The notes under the pieces: model-generated | Database searches by the model: none | The model's input: the letters and a program-made list of their open reading frames with translations, nothing else | What the model was told of the DNA's origin: nothing | Program-made: the position numbers and the translations under genes | Shown here: positions 8,679 through 15,743 of the stretch, one piece after another | How the letters are laid out: each line of letters starts with the position of its first letter | Position numbering within the stretch: the first letter of the stretch is position 1 | DNA from: Bacteroidota bacterium | GTDB lineage: Bacteria > Bacteroidota > Bacteroidia > Bacteroidales > VadinHA17 | Direction of reading: 5' to 3' | Assembly: GCA_030631445.1 (NCBI GenBank) | Contig: DAOVLD010000015.1 | Span: 1 to 15,880, forward strand | Length of the DNA: 15,880 bases

Positions 8679-10175
8679 ATGACTGACGAAATAATAAACT
8701 TTGATCTGCCTGTTGAAAAGTCATCAACTATAAAGGTTCTGGGTATTGGTGGAGGTGGGAGTAATGCGGTTAATTATATGTACCAAAAAGGTATAAAGGA
8801 TGTTAATTTTGTGGTGTGTAATACAGATGCACAAGCATTGAATACCAGTCCGGTTCCTGTGAAAATTCAAATTGGTGAATCTCTTACTGAAGGAAGAGGA
8901 GCAGGAAATATCCCTGAAATAGGTAAACAGGCTGCTCTGGAAAACATGGATGATATAATAAATGCAATTTCGAGTAATACAAAAATGGTTTTTCTGACAG
9001 CCGGAATGGGCGGAGGAACAGGAACGGGGGCTGCACCGGTAATCGCGAAAGCAACCCGCGAAGCAGGTATTCTTACAGTTGCCATTGCTACAATCCCTTT
9101 TAAATTTGAAGGACAGAAAAGAATTAATCAGGCTATAGAAGGTATTAATGAATTAAGTCAATATGTCGATTCGCTCCTGGTAATTAATAATGAGAAACTC
9201 AGGGAAATATTTGGAGATCTTAAGTTGTCTGAAGCATTCGGGCACGCTGATAATGTGCTTACCATTGCAGCTAAAGGAATAGCTGAAATAATTACAGTTC
9301 ATGGTTACATAAATGTTGATTTTGCCGATGTCCAGACAGTAATGACTGATTCAGGTGTGGCAATAATGGGTACCGGTGTAGCTGAAGGTGAAGGAAGAGC
9401 CTTGAAAGCAATTGAACAGGCAGTAACATCACCCTTGCTTAATTCGAATGATATTACCGGCGCAAAAAGTATTTTGCTCAACATTTCATCCGGATCTGAT
9501 GAAATAAGTATGGATGAAGTAGGAGAAATAACCGATTATTTGAATGAACTGGCAGCGGAGGATGTTCAATTAATATGGGGGACAAGTGTTGATGAATCAC
9601 TTGAAACAAAAGTAGTTGTTACAATAATAGCTACCGGTTTTGAGGCTAACAGTATCCCTGAATTGTATGTAAAAAGCAGATCCAGGAAAAGTGTAACATT
9701 ATCTGAAAATTCATTGGATGAGAGGAAATGGCAGGATACCATTTTTGAAATTAAAGATAAAGATCTTGGTACTTACCGTGTTGATGAATATAGTAATAAT
9801 CAACGTAAAATTAATTTCAATATACGGGAGGAGGATGAAAAGCCGGCAGATGTGAGTAAAACCCCGGATTATAACCCGGTAAACCAATCAATCAATTCTG
9901 AAAAAAATGCTGAACGGATTAGGAAAATAAAAGAGACACATTCTATAATAAAAGAAAAAGGTCTTAAAAATCAGGATATTAAAGATAATATTGACGAACT
10001 TGAAGATGAACCTGCTTATATAAGAAGAAATATTAATATAAAGAATGATGTTTATTCATCTAAATCTAAAGTTTCAAGATATTCTCTTGGCGATGAGGAG
10101 GATAATGAGGATAAGAAAAAGAAAAAATCAATACTGAAAGATGATAATTCATACCTGCACGATAATGTTGATTAA
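8679..10175 (+). CDS. ftsZ: Cell division GTPase FtsZ
   Basis: This tubulin-like GTPase polymerises into the Z-ring. The nucleotide-binding N-terminus has GIGGGGSNAVN (22-32), the tubulin signature GGGTGTGAAP (111-120) and NNEKL (170-174). The T7 synergy loop NVDFADVQTVM (212-222) carries the Asp needed for GTP hydrolysis at the subunit interface. The globular core ends near residue 330. About 170 residues of charged, low-complexity tail follow, longer than in E. coli. Within it EDEPAYIRRN (442-451) resembles the conserved C-terminal peptide that binds FtsA. It is not terminal: a Lys/Asp-rich segment and the ending SYLHDNVD follow, which is familiar from Bacteroidota FtsZ. The ATG at 8679 puts the first glycine loop at the normal distance. 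Confidence 0.97.
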   Translation: MTDEIINFDLPVEKSSTIKVLGIGGGGSNAVNYMYQKGIKDVNFVVCNTDAQALNTSPVPVKIQIGESLTEGRGAGNIPEIGKQAALENMDDIINAISSNTKMVFLTAGMGGGTGTGAAPVIAKATREAGILTVAIATIPFKFEGQKRINQAIEGINELSQYVDSLLVINNEKLREIFGDLKLSEAFGHADNVLTIAAKGIAEIITVHGYINVDFADVQTVMTDSGVAIMGTGVAEGEGRALKAIEQAVTSPLLNSNDITGAKSILLNISSGSDEISMDEVGEITDYLNELAAEDVQLIWGTSVDESLETKVVVTIIATGFEANSIPELYVKSRSRKSVTLSENSLDERKWQDTIFEIKDKDLGTYRVDEYSNNQRKINFNIREEDEKPADVSKTPDYNPVNQSINSEKNAERIRKIKETHSIIKEKGLKNQDIKDNIDELEDEPAYIRRNINIKNDVYSSKSKVSRYSLGDEEDNEDKKKKKSILKDDNSYLHDNVD

Positions 10176-10200
10176 AGATTAGAAGAAAAATATTTCACAA

Positions 10201-10647
10201 ATGAACAAAATAATAAAAATCGGAATTATTATTTGTAACCGTTATCATACCTGTGGTGGTGGTAAATGTTTTAGATCCATGAAAAACAGGGAAGGTGCGT
10301 TTATTATTTATAAAGACGTAGACGTTGAGCTTGTTGGTTATTCAACCTGTGATGGATGTCCTGGTGGAAATATTGAATACGTTCCCGGGGAAATGAAAAA
10401 GAATGGTGCAGAGGTCATTCATTTTGCTACCGGAATGGTGGTTGGCTATCCTCCATGTCCGCGTATTACATATTTTAAAAGGTTCATAGAGGAGCAATAT
10501 AATTTAAAGGTAGTTATTGGTACCCATCCTATTCCTGAGAAGTATTATGTGATACATCGTGCCTTAAAAACATGGGATAATCCTGAATGGCAGGAGCATA
10601 TTAAGCCTACTCTTGCTACCCCGGAAATCCGGCTTGCTTATAATTAA
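10201..10647 (+). CDS. CGGC-domain cysteine-rich protein of unknown function
   Basis: This small soluble protein of 148 residues has no signal peptide or membrane segment. Six cysteines stand out: C12 and the cluster HTCGGGKC (C18, C23) near the N-terminus, CDGCPGG (C50, C53) in the middle, and YPPCPR (C86). This layout matches the CGGC domain family, whose members are predicted metal (probably zinc) or redox-active proteins without established biochemistry. GTHPIPEKYY (107-116) is another family-like motif. The gene begins 25 bp after ftsZ and ends 23 bp before the aminotransferase, same strand, with no terminator-like hairpin in between, so it probably belongs to the same transcript. Whether it serves division or metabolism cannot be told from sequence. 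Family assignment is fairly secure; function is not. Confidence 0.85.
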   Translation: MNKIIKIGIIICNRYHTCGGGKCFRSMKNREGAFIIYKDVDVELVGYSTCDGCPGGNIEYVPGEMKKNGAEVIHFATGMVVGYPPCPRITYFKRFIEEQYNLKVVIGTHPIPEKYYVIHRALKTWDNPEWQEHIKPTLATPEIRLAYN

Positions 10648-10670
10648 GAAAATAACCTGGCAAAAACATT

Positions 10671-11849
10671 ATGAGAAAAGGAAAAGAATTGATTTCAAAC
10701 AGGGTTTCACAAATACCTAAATCAGCCATTCATGAAATGACCCGGCTGTCGAAGCAATTTGATGATGTGTCATTCCTGTCCTGGGCAAAACCTACTTCAG
10801 ATACTCCTGAACATATTAAAAAAGCTGCGATTAATGCAATAGAAAAAGGACTGACCGGAGGATATTCCGAGTCGGCGGGCTTACCGGAATTAAGAGAAGA
10901 AATAGTAAAAAAATTAAAAACGAAGAATAATATTAATGCTAATCCGGAGCAGATAATTGTAACTGTTGGTGCTATTGAAGGATTATCAGCAGCAGTTATG
11001 GCAATTATAGATCCGGGCGACGAGGTAATTTTTCCTACCCCGACCTATTCAACACATATCAGGCAGGTTGTAATGGCTTTAGGCAAACCTGTTCTGGTTC
11101 CAACCATTGAGGAAGATGGATTTGTTCTTGATATGCAAGCCATAAAAAAATCAATAACACCAAAAACCAAAGCAATTATGTATTGTACTCCCGGTAATCC
11201 TACCGGTTCGGTTTTTAGTGAAGAACAACAATTACAACTGGCAGAAATCGCTCTTGAAAATAATCTTATGCTTATTACAGATGAAGCATACGAATATTTC
11301 ACCTTCGACGGAAATAAACATTTTAGTATTGCCTCTGTTTCGGGAATGTCAAAGAATGTGATAAGTGCATTTACATTTACCAAAACATATGCAATGACCG
11401 GTTGGCGTATAGGTTATATCCATGCTGACGAGGAATTAATACACCAGATAACAAAAGCTCATATTCCGTTTGCAATTTGTACACCGGTGGTTTCACAATA
11501 TGCAGCTATTGAAGCACTCAGGGGACCACAAGATTGTGTAAATGAATTCAGCAAACATTATTTATCTGCCAGAAACCTGATGTGTGAACGGCTTGACCAT
11601 ATGCCTTCGGTGTTTGAATATCAAAAACCACAGGGTGGATATCTCATGTTCCCGAAAATATTGCATGAGGATGGTGAGGATTCTGCCGGATTTTGCAAGA
11701 AATTACTTTTTGATGCCCTTGTATCTACAACACCCGGTATTGCTTTTAAAGGTGAAGGTCACCTGAGGTTATCCTTCTGTGTACCTGAAGAGATGATAAA
11801 CAAGGCCTTCGACAGGATGGAGAAATATTTTAATTCTAATAAAACTTAG
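10671..11849 (+). CDS. Class I/II pyridoxal-phosphate aminotransferase, substrate unknown
   Basis: This is a fold-type I PLP enzyme of the aspartate/aromatic aminotransferase group, 392 residues and full length. The cofactor residues are intact: GAIEGLSAAV (100-109) for phosphate contact, Y126 in PTPTYS, N176 in TPGNPTGS (173-180), D204 in ITDEAYEYF (202-210), Schiff-base lysine K238 in FTFTKTYAMTGWRIGY (234-249), and the carboxylate-binding R366 in LRLSF. The N-terminal substrate loop is atypical: where relatives read G-x-P-D-F-D-T-P, this protein reads AKPTSDTP (39-46), replacing the usual Gly and the acidic residue. Specificity is therefore open. It follows the CGGC gene by 23 bp and overlaps the converging ppiD-like gene by 14 bp. 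Confidence 0.9.
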   Translation: MRKGKELISNRVSQIPKSAIHEMTRLSKQFDDVSFLSWAKPTSDTPEHIKKAAINAIEKGLTGGYSESAGLPELREEIVKKLKTKNNINANPEQIIVTVGAIEGLSAAVMAIIDPGDEVIFPTPTYSTHIRQVVMALGKPVLVPTIEEDGFVLDMQAIKKSITPKTKAIMYCTPGNPTGSVFSEEQQLQLAEIALENNLMLITDEAYEYFTFDGNKHFSIASVSGMSKNVISAFTFTKTYAMTGWRIGYIHADEELIHQITKAHIPFAICTPVVSQYAAIEALRGPQDCVNEFSKHYLSARNLMCERLDHMPSVFEYQKPQGGYLMFPKILHEDGEDSAGFCKKLLFDALVSTTPGIAFKGEGHLRLSFCVPEEMINKAFDRMEKYFNSNKT

Positions 11850-13947
11850 ACCTGCTGTCTACTATATCGGCACTTTCTTTTAATGCTTCAAAAGCTTCAT
11901 AAGCGGCTCTGGAATTATAGGTGCTTTTTAAAAGGTTTATTATTGTTGTAAGGTCAGTTTCTTCCGGATTTGTAATATTTGTGACTGTAATAACATACAC
12001 TCCGTTATTTCCCTTAATAGGTCCGGTAAGTATACCTTGATCACTATTAACTGCGGTGGCAATTACCTGTGGTTCTATACCGGCTCCGGGAACTGAAAAT
12101 GAATTGAAAGAAATTCCTGTTGCAGTTTCAATATTTACTCCCAGATTTATTCCAAGTTCCTCAATGGTTTCTGTTTCACCCATCCTGGCTTTAATATTTT
12201 CTATTATTTTTAAAGCTTTTTTCTCCTTCATAACATTAAGGCGGATATCTGATTCAACATCTTCAAGCTTAGAATATCCCTCTTTTTTTACATCGGATAA
12301 ATATGCAATTACGAATTGATCACCCAATTCAAAAACAGCCTGCTCATTAAAATCAAGAATAATCTCATTTTCCTTACCTTCGAAAGCCGATCGTATAAGA
12401 TACCTTGGTGTCTCAAGACCTGGGATTTCTTTATCTGTGGGCTTTAAATCGTTAGCTGTTCGTTTATCATAACCTTCACCGGTAATAGTTTCATTGAATT
12501 TCTCGTATGTGTTGTTCATACCTGCAAAACGACTTGCTTCAGCATAAATGTTCTGATATGTAGTTGAACTTGGTTCCAGTTTTCTGTCGACTATTCCTAC
12601 TTTGATTTTTTTCACAGCACTACCCTGATCAAGTATTTCAACAATATGAAAACCAAATTGGGTTTCAACTATGGTCAAATCACTGGTTTTTCCTTGAAAA
12701 CATGCATCATTAAAAGGTTTAACCATTTGTCCTTCACGGAACCATCCGAGATCACCACCAAGTTGGGCTGACCCCTGGTCGTCGGAAAAAGTTAATGCAA
12801 TCATGTCAAAATTAGTGCCATTCCCGATCAGTGTTTTTAGACTGTCTGCAGTAGATTCTGCTATACTAAAGCTTCTGTTCTGACCGGCAGATATAAGTAT
12901 ATGACGCGCATGTACAGAATCAGGTAGATAGTTTATCTCAGCTATTTTTGCCAACTTGTAAGTTTCATTTTCAAAATATGGTCCGTAAACTTCTCCTAAT
13001 TCAGCAGTATCAACAAATCCCCTGATAATTTCCGGGAATTCATCCAGTGTATGGTTAATATCCTCAAACCTTGTGTCAGCTGTAAGGTTAACAAATTCTT
13101 TCACATCTTCAGCCTCTTCAAACTCAGATTTGATACCATTGATCCACTTTTCACTTTCAGAAATATCTACTTCAGACGGTTCTACACCGAATACAACATA
13201 TTCAATAGTCCTTGCAGGCGATTGTTTGTAATCATCTTTATGTTCCTTGTAATATTTTTCAAGGTCTTTTGTATCTACTGTTACTGCGCTATCAGATATA
13301 GTATTAAATCGTTCAACAAGATAATTAAAATCAACCTTTTTGTTTGACTCATGAAATTCAATTGCAGCTTGATTACGTGTGGGATATAGCCCTTTGCGAA
13401 CAAGATTTGTATACTTTATAGAATACCTGTCATTCAGAATTTCGTCTTCCATGAATAACCAGTAAGCTTTCTGGGTTGGATCATTATCCATATTCTTAAG
13501 GAAATTTATCAGTGCCGGCTTATTCATTCTTCCTGTTTGGGGATCAGTAAACATTTGCCTGATAAAAATATGAGGGTTGTTTCCCTGTATCAGGTCAAAT
13601 AACTCTTCATCACATACACCCAGCCCCAGTTCCTTATATTCATTATTCAGAATATTTTCGCGGATTAGTTGTTGCCAGCTTTGTTCCCTAATATTTTCCG
13701 AGGTACTTTCATCGATCATCCCGTTGCCGGATAATTTATAGATCTCTGTAAGTTTATTTATTTTTTTCTCAAAATCCTGGTAAGTAATAGATTTTCCGGC
13801 AATTTCTGCTATTTCAAAATATTTTTTCGATTTCCCTCCGGTTCCTTTTCCAATAAAATCACTTAAAACAAAGGCTAAAAGTGCTAATCCAATAATAATT
13901 GCTACAAGAACTCCCGCTTTGTCACGTAAGGTTTGTAATGTTGACAT
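11836..13947 (-). CDS. ppiD: Membrane-anchored parvulin-type peptidylprolyl isomerase (PpiD/SurA-like)
   Basis: This is a periplasmic foldase tethered to the inner membrane. A short cytoplasmic start (MSTLQTLRDK) precedes one helix at about 12-31, giving a type II topology. A SurA-type N-terminal chaperone region (about 45-240) follows, then a parvulin domain at about 343-440 and a long C-terminal chaperone-like region to residue 703. The parvulin motifs VHARHIL (345-351), SDDQGSAQLGGDLGWF (388-403), QMVKPFNDACF (407-417) and FGFHIVEI (431-438) are clear. By alignment with Pin1 the five active-site positions are filled by H349, D390, M408, F412 and H434, so catalysis is plausible. It is longer than E. 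coli PpiD (623 residues). It lies downstream of the CNNM gene after a 314 bp gap with its own candidate promoter. Annotation as a generic SurA-N-terminal PPIase would also be fair. Confidence 0.92.
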   Translation of the reverse strand: MSTLQTLRDKAGVLVAIIIGLALLAFVLSDFIGKGTGGKSKKYFEIAEIAGKSITYQDFEKKINKLTEIYKLSGNGMIDESTSENIREQSWQQLIRENILNNEYKELGLGVCDEELFDLIQGNNPHIFIRQMFTDPQTGRMNKPALINFLKNMDNDPTQKAYWLFMEDEILNDRYSIKYTNLVRKGLYPTRNQAAIEFHESNKKVDFNYLVERFNTISDSAVTVDTKDLEKYYKEHKDDYKQSPARTIEYVVFGVEPSEVDISESEKWINGIKSEFEEAEDVKEFVNLTADTRFEDINHTLDEFPEIIRGFVDTAELGEVYGPYFENETYKLAKIAEINYLPDSVHARHILISAGQNRSFSIAESTADSLKTLIGNGTNFDMIALTFSDDQGSAQLGGDLGWFREGQMVKPFNDACFQGKTSDLTIVETQFGFHIVEILDQGSAVKKIKVGIVDRKLEPSSTTYQNIYAEASRFAGMNNTYEKFNETITGEGYDKRTANDLKPTDKEIPGLETPRYLIRSAFEGKENEIILDFNEQAVFELGDQFVIAYLSDVKKEGYSKLEDVESDIRLNVMKEKKALKIIENIKARMGETETIEELGINLGVNIETATGISFNSFSVPGAGIEPQVIATAVNSDQGILTGPIKGNNGVYVITVTNITNPEETDLTTIINLLKSTYNSRAAYEAFEALKESADIVDSRSKFY

Positions 13948-13988
13948 GAGTTATTTAATATTTTTATTTGATGTAAAAATTCAGGCTG

Positions 13989-13996
13989 CAAATATA
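13989..13996 (-). promoter_or_regulatory. Candidate Bacteroidota -7 promoter element for ppiD
   Basis: On the minus strand this reads TATATTTG, an exact match to the Bacteroidota primary-sigma -7 consensus TAnnTTTG. A transcript would start near 13982 and give a leader of about 35 bases before the ppiD ATG at 13947. No convincing TTTG-like -33 element lies 19-21 bases further upstream, which lowers confidence. AT-rich DNA produces such octamers by chance. Confidence 0.4.
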
Positions 13997-14070
13997 TAAA
14001 TTATTTAGCGTTTCCTTTGATATGGAATGAATAAAAATACTGCTCATACAAACTCGGAACAATGTGTAAG

Positions 14071-14102
14071 TTTATTTGTTTATTTGTTGATGAGTTTATT
14101 TG
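14071..14102. repeat. 8-bp tandem array, consensus TTTATTTG, four units
   Basis: Four consecutive octamers are TTTATTTG (14071-14078), TTTATTTG (14079-14086), TTGATGAG (14087-14094, diverged) and TTTATTTG (14095-14102). The register is exact over 32 bp. The array is non-coding and lies about 75 bp upstream of the candidate ppiD promoter. Its function is unknown. Confidence 0.8.
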
Positions 14103-14212
14103 TAAAGAAAGACAAAAAAGTAAAAAGAAATTAAAAATTTGGAGTTCATTACCCGTTACCTCAAGTACGAATTGTGAAGTTCTAAACTCAAAAACACTGC
14201 AACGCAATTTTT

Positions 14213-14252
14213 AACTTCTAAACTTTTAAACTCCTAAACTTTTAAACTTTTC
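14213..14252. repeat. 8-bp tandem array, consensus AACTTTTA, five units
   Basis: Five abutting octamers are AACTTCTA, AACTTTTA, AACTCCTA, AACTTTTA and AACTTTTC, at 14213, 14221, 14229, 14237 and 14245. Changes fall only at positions 5, 6 and 8 of the unit, and AACT is invariant. The array lies just past the stop of the CNNM gene. Its function is unknown. Confidence 0.88.
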
Positions 14253-14261
14253 TTCACTGCC

Positions 14262-15536
14262 TCATCTTTCTTTCTTATCGGGTATTATCTTAAGATTTAC
14301 CAGTTCTATCCTTGTTTCACTAACTTCCAGTACTCTGAATTCAAATAACTCAATTATAATAAGTTTCTTAGGTTTTGGTATGCTTTCGTAGAAGTGTAGT
14401 ATTAAGCCGGCAAGTGTTTCATATTCACCGTGCTTGGGTAGATTAAGGTTGTATTTATCGTTAAGATAATCGATTTCAAGACGGCCTGAAAATATGTATT
14501 CGTGCTCATTTATCTTTTGCTCGGTGAGTTTTAAAGTATCATGTTCATCTTCAATTTCTCCAAATATTTCCTCCAGGATATCTTCAATTGTCACAATACC
14601 TGAAGTTCCTCCAAATTCATCAACCACCACAGCGATGTTCTTTTTTTCCTTAACAAACATTTCAAGTAGCTTATTGGCCGGCATTGTTTCTGGTACAATT
14701 GATACATCAATAATGTTTGATTCAATATTATCAGGACTATTAAACAGGTCCTTCATATGGATATACCCGATAATCCGATCAATTGATTCCTTGAAAACAA
14801 GTATTTTTGATAAACCTGTCTCAATGAATTTCTGTTGAAGATTTTCAATTCCACTGTCGTTTTTAACAGCTATTATCTCTGTCCTGGGAACCATACATTC
14901 ACGGAGTTTTACATCAGAAAAATCAAGAGCATTTTGGAAAATCCTGAAATCAAGGGTGTCATTTTTATTGTTTTTTTGCTCTGCCATTTTCTCATTCACC
15001 AGGTTATCGATATCTACCTTGCCAAAAACAATATTTTCCTGCCTCTCACCTGTTTTTACTTTGAAAAAGGTTCTCAAAATGAAGTTGGATATATATATGG
15101 TTAATTTACCGATCGGGTAGAAAATTATGAAAAAAAGTAATACCGGTATAGCAAAAATCTTTAAAAAAGAATTTGGATTTATCCTGAACAAAGTTTTTGG
15201 AAGGAACTCTGCAGTAAGGAGTATTAAAAGAGTGGCGATAATTGTTTGAAGGATTAGGATATTTATGTCATGCTCAGTTATTGTATATATCACTGGTTCA
15301 AGCAGTATTGCCATAAAGATACCATATATCACCAGGGCAATATTGTTGCCGATAAGCATTGTAACGATATATTGCCCGGGATACCGGGAGAGCAGGGAAA
15401 TGATTTTTGAATTGAAAGAACCCTCTTTTCTGTACAATTCAATCTTGAGTTTATTAGATGATACATACGCGATTTCCATTCCCGAGAAAAATGCAGAGAA
15501 CAGAACCGATATGATAATGATAACAATGATGGACAT
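14262..15536 (-). CDS. CNNM/CorC-type membrane protein with CBS pair (hemolysin family)
   Basis: This belongs to the CNNM (DUF21)-CBS-CorC/HlyC family, whose members are inner-membrane proteins linked to magnesium or other cation transport; the old 'hemolysin' label is misleading. The DUF21/CNNM membrane domain covers about 1-165, with helices near 2-20, 57-80, 93-110 and 125-153, and the signatures FFSGMEIAYVSS (16-27) and TAEFLPKTLF (108-117). A CBS pair follows (about 210-330) with CMVPRTEI (214-221) and VVDEFGGTSGIVTIEDILEE (304-323), then GEIEDEHD. The CorC/HlyC domain occupies about 345-415. Its 424 residues are normal. AAGAAGGCGAGT just before ATG 15536 gives a plausible ribosome site. 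GldE of gliding bacteria is a relative, but its usual gldD and ssb neighbours are absent. Confidence 0.92.
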   Translation of the reverse strand: MSIIVIIIISVLFSAFFSGMEIAYVSSNKLKIELYRKEGSFNSKIISLLSRYPGQYIVTMLIGNNIALVIYGIFMAILLEPVIYTITEHDINILILQTIIATLLILLTAEFLPKTLFRINPNSFLKIFAIPVLLFFIIFYPIGKLTIYISNFILRTFFKVKTGERQENIVFGKVDIDNLVNEKMAEQKNNKNDTLDFRIFQNALDFSDVKLRECMVPRTEIIAVKNDSGIENLQQKFIETGLSKILVFKESIDRIIGYIHMKDLFNSPDNIESNIIDVSIVPETMPANKLLEMFVKEKKNIAVVVDEFGGTSGIVTIEDILEEIFGEIEDEHDTLKLTEQKINEHEYIFSGRLEIDYLNDKYNLNLPKHGEYETLAGLILHFYESIPKPKKLIIIELFEFRVLEVSETRIELVNLKIIPDKKER

Positions 15537-15551
15537 TACTCGCCTTCTTGA

Positions 15552-15743
15552 TTATTTATCTTTACTTTTTCGTCTCATATTTTTTCTGAAAAAATACATT
15601 GCAAATGAGATCAAAGCTATTAAGAAAAACAGCATACCCGAAGAAAAGTCGGAATTGCTGGTACTATGGATTCCTGTTATCACACAAAGGATGGCAACTG
15701 TGAGCCATACTAATTCCAGGATTCTTAACTTTTTCCTATTCAT
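15552..15743 (-). CDS. Small two-helix membrane protein of unknown function
   Basis: This 63-residue protein has a basic start (MNRKKLR), a hydrophobic helix at about 9-25, a short polar loop rich in Ser (HSTSNSDFSS, 26-35), a second helix at about 36-51, and a very basic tail (FRKNMRRKSKDK). By the positive-inside rule both ends are cytoplasmic. The family is not recognised. It is credible as a gene because its ATG overlaps the lptC stop by 8 bp (ATGAATAG), it ends 15 bp before the CNNM gene, and its composition is that of a real membrane hairpin. A small hypothetical gene between lptC and the CNNM gene is familiar from other Bacteroidota, which I recall but cannot check here. It could assist LptC or the transporter; that is speculation. 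Confidence 0.75.
   Translation of the reverse strand: MNRKKLRILELVWLTVAILCVITGIHSTSNSDFSSGMLFFLIALISFAMYFFRKNMRRKSKDK

Larger units (their letters stand above)
13948..14261. other. 314-bp non-coding gap between the CNNM gene and ppiD
   Basis: This stretch holds the candidate ppiD promoter (13989-13996), a first array of 8-bp units (14071-14102), a unique middle part with adenine-rich runs (14103-14150) and a higher-GC core around 14148-14170, and a second 8-bp array (14213-14252) ending 9 bp before the CNNM stop codon. An open frame of 68 codons crosses it on the minus strand, but its product reads as translated repeat (residues such as STNKQIN) and I do not regard it as a gene. I see no conventional stem plus U-tract terminator for the CNNM transcript. 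Confidence 0.75.

Noticed and set aside
11045-11383. 112-codon open frame antisense to the aminotransferase
   Set aside because: It overlaps the conserved PLP-binding core on the other strand and shows no domain of its own.
14001-14207. Open frame of 68 codons on the minus strand in the ppiD upstream gap
   Set aside because: Its translation runs through the TTTATTTG array and the adenine-rich segment, giving repeat-like peptide. It has no recognisable domain and would include the candidate ppiD promoter region's flank.
14262-15536. Gliding protein GldE or a true hemolysin
   Set aside because: The CNNM-CBS-CorC architecture explains the sequence. The usual gldD and ssb neighbours are absent, and the hemolysin label is historical for this family.
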